NCBI GenBank assembly: GCA_964492135.1
Contig: CAZBJW010000001.1
Coordinates: 1 to 64,000, forward strand
From: CAYGAW01 sp964492135
Lineage (GTDB): Bacteria; Chloroflexota; Anaerolineae; UBA7937; B3-Chlor
Direction: 5' to 3'
Length of the DNA: 64,000 bases
Made by a program: the position numbers and the translations under genes
Notes under the pieces: generated by a model
Told to the model about the DNA's origin: nothing
The model's database searches: none
What the model saw: only the letters and a program-made list of their open reading frames with translations
Shown: positions 61,533-64,000 of the stretch, piece after piece
Layout: the number at the start of each line of letters is the position of its first letter
Numbering within the stretch: position 1 is the first letter of the stretch

Positions 61533-62810
61533 CTAGTAGGCGGCATCGGGCCTGGGGAACACCGCCTCCACCTGGGCATCCTCAAAGGGCCAGACGGCCT
61601 TGGGCTCCCCATTGATCACCTGTAGGACCACGGCCTTGGCATAGGGATTGTCTCCCTGCTCATTGAAGGTAATGCGATCCCCAGGATACGTCTCCACCGC
61701 CGGCCCGGAGGTCAGGTCGAGCGCCAGGAAAGCCTGCCGCAGGTTATCCGGGTTCAGCGGATCGTCGGGGAACATCTCCCCCGAGCGCTCGAGCGCTTCC
61801 TTCAGCACCCACATGGCATAGTAGTTCATCCCTGCTGCCTCGGTGGGGATGTGCCCGACCTGCGCCGTGAAATCTTCGACAAACTTGTTGTTCTGCGGCG
61901 CGTCCTTGAACGGATTGTAGCTGTAGGTATTGGAGTAGTAGTTGGCTGTATCACCCAGGGCTTCTATGGATTCGGGATCCGTGAAGCCGCAGGCTCCCAT
62001 TCCGGAGATGAACTTGGGGAGAGCGTTCGCCTCTCGGAAGGCGCTAGCAAAGATGATCCCGTCCATAAAATAGGGGCAATGCGCCACAACGTCAGGCTTC
62101 GCGGCCGCGACCGCTGCGACAATCGTGGACGCATCCGCAATGTCATAGGGGTACTCTGCCTGGTAGACGATGGTCAGTCCATTGTCCAGGGCGGCCTGCA
62201 TGGCACCGGTGGAGACGCTCCTTCCGAAGGCTGAGTCCTCGTTCAGGATAGCCACCCGCTCCACCGGCACCCCAGCCCTTTCAGCGGCGTCTAGGGCAAA
62301 TTGGATCGCCGAAGCGCCATGCTGGCCAGCCTTGGGACAAGGCCGGAACAGATAGCGGCGGCCTATCCGCGTCAGGTCGTCCACCAGGGCATCGGCTATC
62401 ACGATCACCCCCTCCCTATCGGTGACTTCCGATGCGGCCATGGTGAGACGGCTGATGTAGAGGCCTAGAATGGCCACCGGATGGTGCTTGGCGATGATGC
62501 TCTCAGCGCCCAGCTTGGCGGTGTCCGCATCCTCCCCGGAGTCTTCAACCACCAGTTCCAGCGGCAGGCCACCGAGCGATTGGATGCCCCCCGCCTCATT
62601 GATGTGCTGGACGGCGATTTCCATCCCGATCTTGGCTTCGGTGCCGAAGACCGCATACGCACCCGTGAGGGGTTCCAGACAGCCGACCACTACTTTCTCC
62701 GGCAGCGGCGCAACTGCAGGCGTCGGCGTGGCCGGCGGCGCACAGGAGACGATCAAGGTCGTCACCAAAAGCGCTGTAAGGCAAGCAATCAACCAACTTC
62801 TTCTAAACAT
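61533..62810 (-). CDS. Branched-chain-type ABC transporter substrate-binding lipoprotein
   Basis: The 425-residue precursor has a lipobox IVSC (Cys23) and a type I periplasmic-binding fold of the LivJ/AmiC group (VVVGCLEPLTGAYAVFGTEA, QHINEAGGIQ). Ligands of this family include amino acids, amides, urea and aromatic acids. ATG 62810 (MFRRSW) is the start that gives a normal signal peptide; the frame is open 29 codons upstream. Beside two molybdenum hydroxylases and under an IclR gene, an N-heterocycle or aromatic ligand is plausible. Confidence 0.9.
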   Translation of the reverse strand: MFRRSWLIACLTALLVTTLIVSCAPPATPTPAVAPLPEKVVVGCLEPLTGAYAVFGTEAKIGMEIAVQHINEAGGIQSLGGLPLELVVEDSGEDADTAKLGAESIIAKHHPVAILGLYISRLTMAASEVTDREGVIVIADALVDDLTRIGRRYLFRPCPKAGQHGASAIQFALDAAERAGVPVERVAILNEDSAFGRSVSTGAMQAALDNGLTIVYQAEYPYDIADASTIVAAVAAAKPDVVAHCPYFMDGIIFASAFREANALPKFISGMGACGFTDPESIEALGDTANYYSNTYSYNPFKDAPQNNKFVEDFTAQVGHIPTEAAGMNYYAMWVLKEALERSGEMFPDDPLNPDNLRQAFLALDLTSGPAVETYPGDRITFNEQGDNPYAKAVVLQVINGEPKAVWPFEDAQVEAVFPRPDAAY

Positions 62811-63031
62811 CTTCCTCTCCTCCTTGGAGCCAATGGATGTGGATAATTGGACTAAGCACGAGATTGCGTCAAGATTGCACCTCCTTTCACTATACAAGCC
62901 TTTGGCGAACCGCGACTTGGCGGTGGCTAAGGCAAAGAAAGTCTTGGTGCAATGAAACGACCATCCGGGCGGCGATCCCCTTTCTGAATCTCCCGCTTAA
63001 GCCACAGAGCGGCTTGGAAAAGATATCGTCG

Positions 63032-63829
63032 CTAGTTCCGAGATTGCTCCGCGCCCTCCGCCTGGACCCCCTTGTTGACCAGCGCCGAAATCCGCTGAGC
63101 AGCCTGACGGCAAAGAACCACCCAGTGCTGGACCAGTTGGTTGGTGAACCGAGAACTGGGCCCGGCAATGCCGATAGCTGCCACCACGTCACCTTTCCGA
63201 TCGCGAATCGGTGTGGCGATCCCCCACGCACCCAGATCGGTCTCCTCATGACTCTCTGCATACCCGTGTTCTCGAATCCTGGCTAACTCGGCGACGAGTT
63301 CGTCAGGATCAGTAATAGTATTGGCACACAGTTTCGGCAACCCCCTATCACGGATGATCGCCTGGATTTCCTCTTCCGGCAGATACGCCATTAGGGCCTT
63401 GGAGGATGCTCCAGCGTGAGGTGACCGGCGTCTCCCTGCCTGCAATGTCATGCGCACTGAGAGGCTGGTCTCCACCTTGTCGATACAGATTACCTCCTGC
63501 CCATTGTAGACCGTCAATATGGCCGTTTCCCCCGTGGCGTCCACGAGGTCGCGCATGATCGGCCTTGCAATATGGCGTAGACCCGTGCTCTCCGCAGCAA
63601 AACTGCCCCAGATGAAGAGGCGATAGCCGAGGCGCCATCGCTTGTCATCGGAGTCGCGACGAAGGATTCCATAGGATTCCAGACTGACGAGGAAACGGTG
63701 AAGGGTGCTTTTGGGTAGCCGAAGGTGTGCACTGAGTTCTGTCAGGGACCAAATTGGCCGCTCCGAAGAGAAGCAGTCCAGAATCCTGACCAAACGGTCA
63801 ACCGTCTTAACGGATGGGCGGTTATTCAC
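63032..63829 (-). CDS. IclR-family transcriptional regulator
   Basis: The 265-residue protein has the IclR winged helix (SVKTVDRLVRILDCF, LTELSAHLRLPKSTLHRFLV) and the effector domain with the GASSKALMAYLP and GAWGIATPIRDRKGDVVAAI blocks. GTG 63829 gives the usual length; an ATG at 63898 would add 23 residues without similarity. It lies upstream of, and in the same direction as, the Liv and molybdenum hydroxylase genes, and probably controls them. Confidence 0.9.
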   Translation of the reverse strand: MNNRPSVKTVDRLVRILDCFSSERPIWSLTELSAHLRLPKSTLHRFLVSLESYGILRRDSDDKRWRLGYRLFIWGSFAAESTGLRHIARPIMRDLVDATGETAILTVYNGQEVICIDKVETSLSVRMTLQAGRRRSPHAGASSKALMAYLPEEEIQAIIRDRGLPKLCANTITDPDELVAELARIREHGYAESHEETDLGAWGIATPIRDRKGDVVAAIGIAGPSSRFTNQLVQHWVVLCRQAAQRISALVNKGVQAEGAEQSRN

Positions 63830-63943
63830 GGTCGCTCGAGAGGCTGGCGGGTGAGACCATTCGACTTGAAACCGAAAAGGAGCGGAACAGAGATTCACCG
63901 CGAGTCAGCCACTACCATCAGCCACAAACTCTTCGGTGAGGGC

Positions 63944-63960
63944 GTTCCAATTAGCGGAAC
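63944..63960. promoter_or_regulatory. Candidate IclR operator
   Basis: GTTCC and GGAAC are separated by seven bases, 115 bases upstream of the GTG start. A further GGAAC-AAG-ATTCC half-palindrome follows. GGAAC-type arms occur in IclR-family sites, so autoregulation is plausible. Confidence 0.35.
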
Positions 63961-64000
63961 AAGATTCCTCTTAATGGCATTATACCATGCCTTTCCCGTG

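Noticed and set aside
1..64000. tRNA, rRNA and CRISPR arrays
   Set aside because: I looked for T-arm-like GGTTCGAATCC patterns, rRNA signatures and regularly spaced repeats on both strands and saw none.

Overview
The window reads as a chromosomal segment of an anaerobic bacterium, most likely a member of the Chloroflexota (Anaerolineae-like). This is inference. It rests on the proline/threonine-rich linkers of the secreted proteins, the siroheme-dependent haem pathway, the mix of ferredoxin-linked and molybdenum hydroxylase enzymes, and frequent GTG/TTG starts. All calls were made by reading the sequence; no database search was run.

Layout. 1-4300 is a decayed region: transposase scraps, a 5'-truncated yifB/comM ATPase (copy 1), and broken pieces of a thioesterase, an ADP-ribosylglycohydrolase-type protein and probably dnaN. 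4304-6646 holds a secreted subtilase and a TetR regulator with its operator. 7138-18095 is one long plus-strand operon that appears to encode every step from glutamyl-tRNA to haem b through sirohaem (hemA, hemL, hemB, hemC, cobA-hemD fusion, precorrin-2 dehydrogenase/ferrochelatase, ahbA-ahbB fusion, ahbC, ahbD) plus a CcsA/HemX-like membrane protein. It ends at a strong hairpin. A second truncated yifB (copy 2) follows at 18365.

19984-31507 is a purine/ureide region. A PucR regulator precedes a BMP-type nucleoside ABC transporter and the three subunits of an oxamate carbamoyltransferase (AllH, AllG, FdrA), with the last FdrA module split off as a 61-residue gene. 31974-33869 is an IS110-family element inserted in the leader of a third yifB copy. 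Because copies 1 and 2 preserve the empty site, its ends can be set, and a structured RNA upstream of the transposase carries segments matching the target and the element's own ends, as expected of a bridge RNA.

From 35560 to the end all genes are on the minus strand: an ECF-type transporter with a THEP1-like NTPase and a PadR regulator; aspartate carbamoyltransferase, an aminotransferase and a wrecked carbamate kinase; a catabolic block of HisC-like aminotransferase, ADP-forming acyl-CoA synthetase, indolepyruvate oxidoreductase and a hydantoinase; two xanthine-dehydrogenase-type molybdenum hydroxylases, one with an FAD-FeS fusion; a branched-chain-type (Liv) ABC transporter; and an IclR regulator. 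Together these suggest uptake and fermentation of purines, ureides, hydantoins and amino acids, with carbamoyl phosphate and acyl-CoA as ATP-yielding intermediates.

The strongest novelty is the legible bridge RNA of the IS110 element. Next are the three yifB copies with a shared truncated 5' end and a gene-conversion tract, and the single-operon sirohaem-dependent haem pathway.
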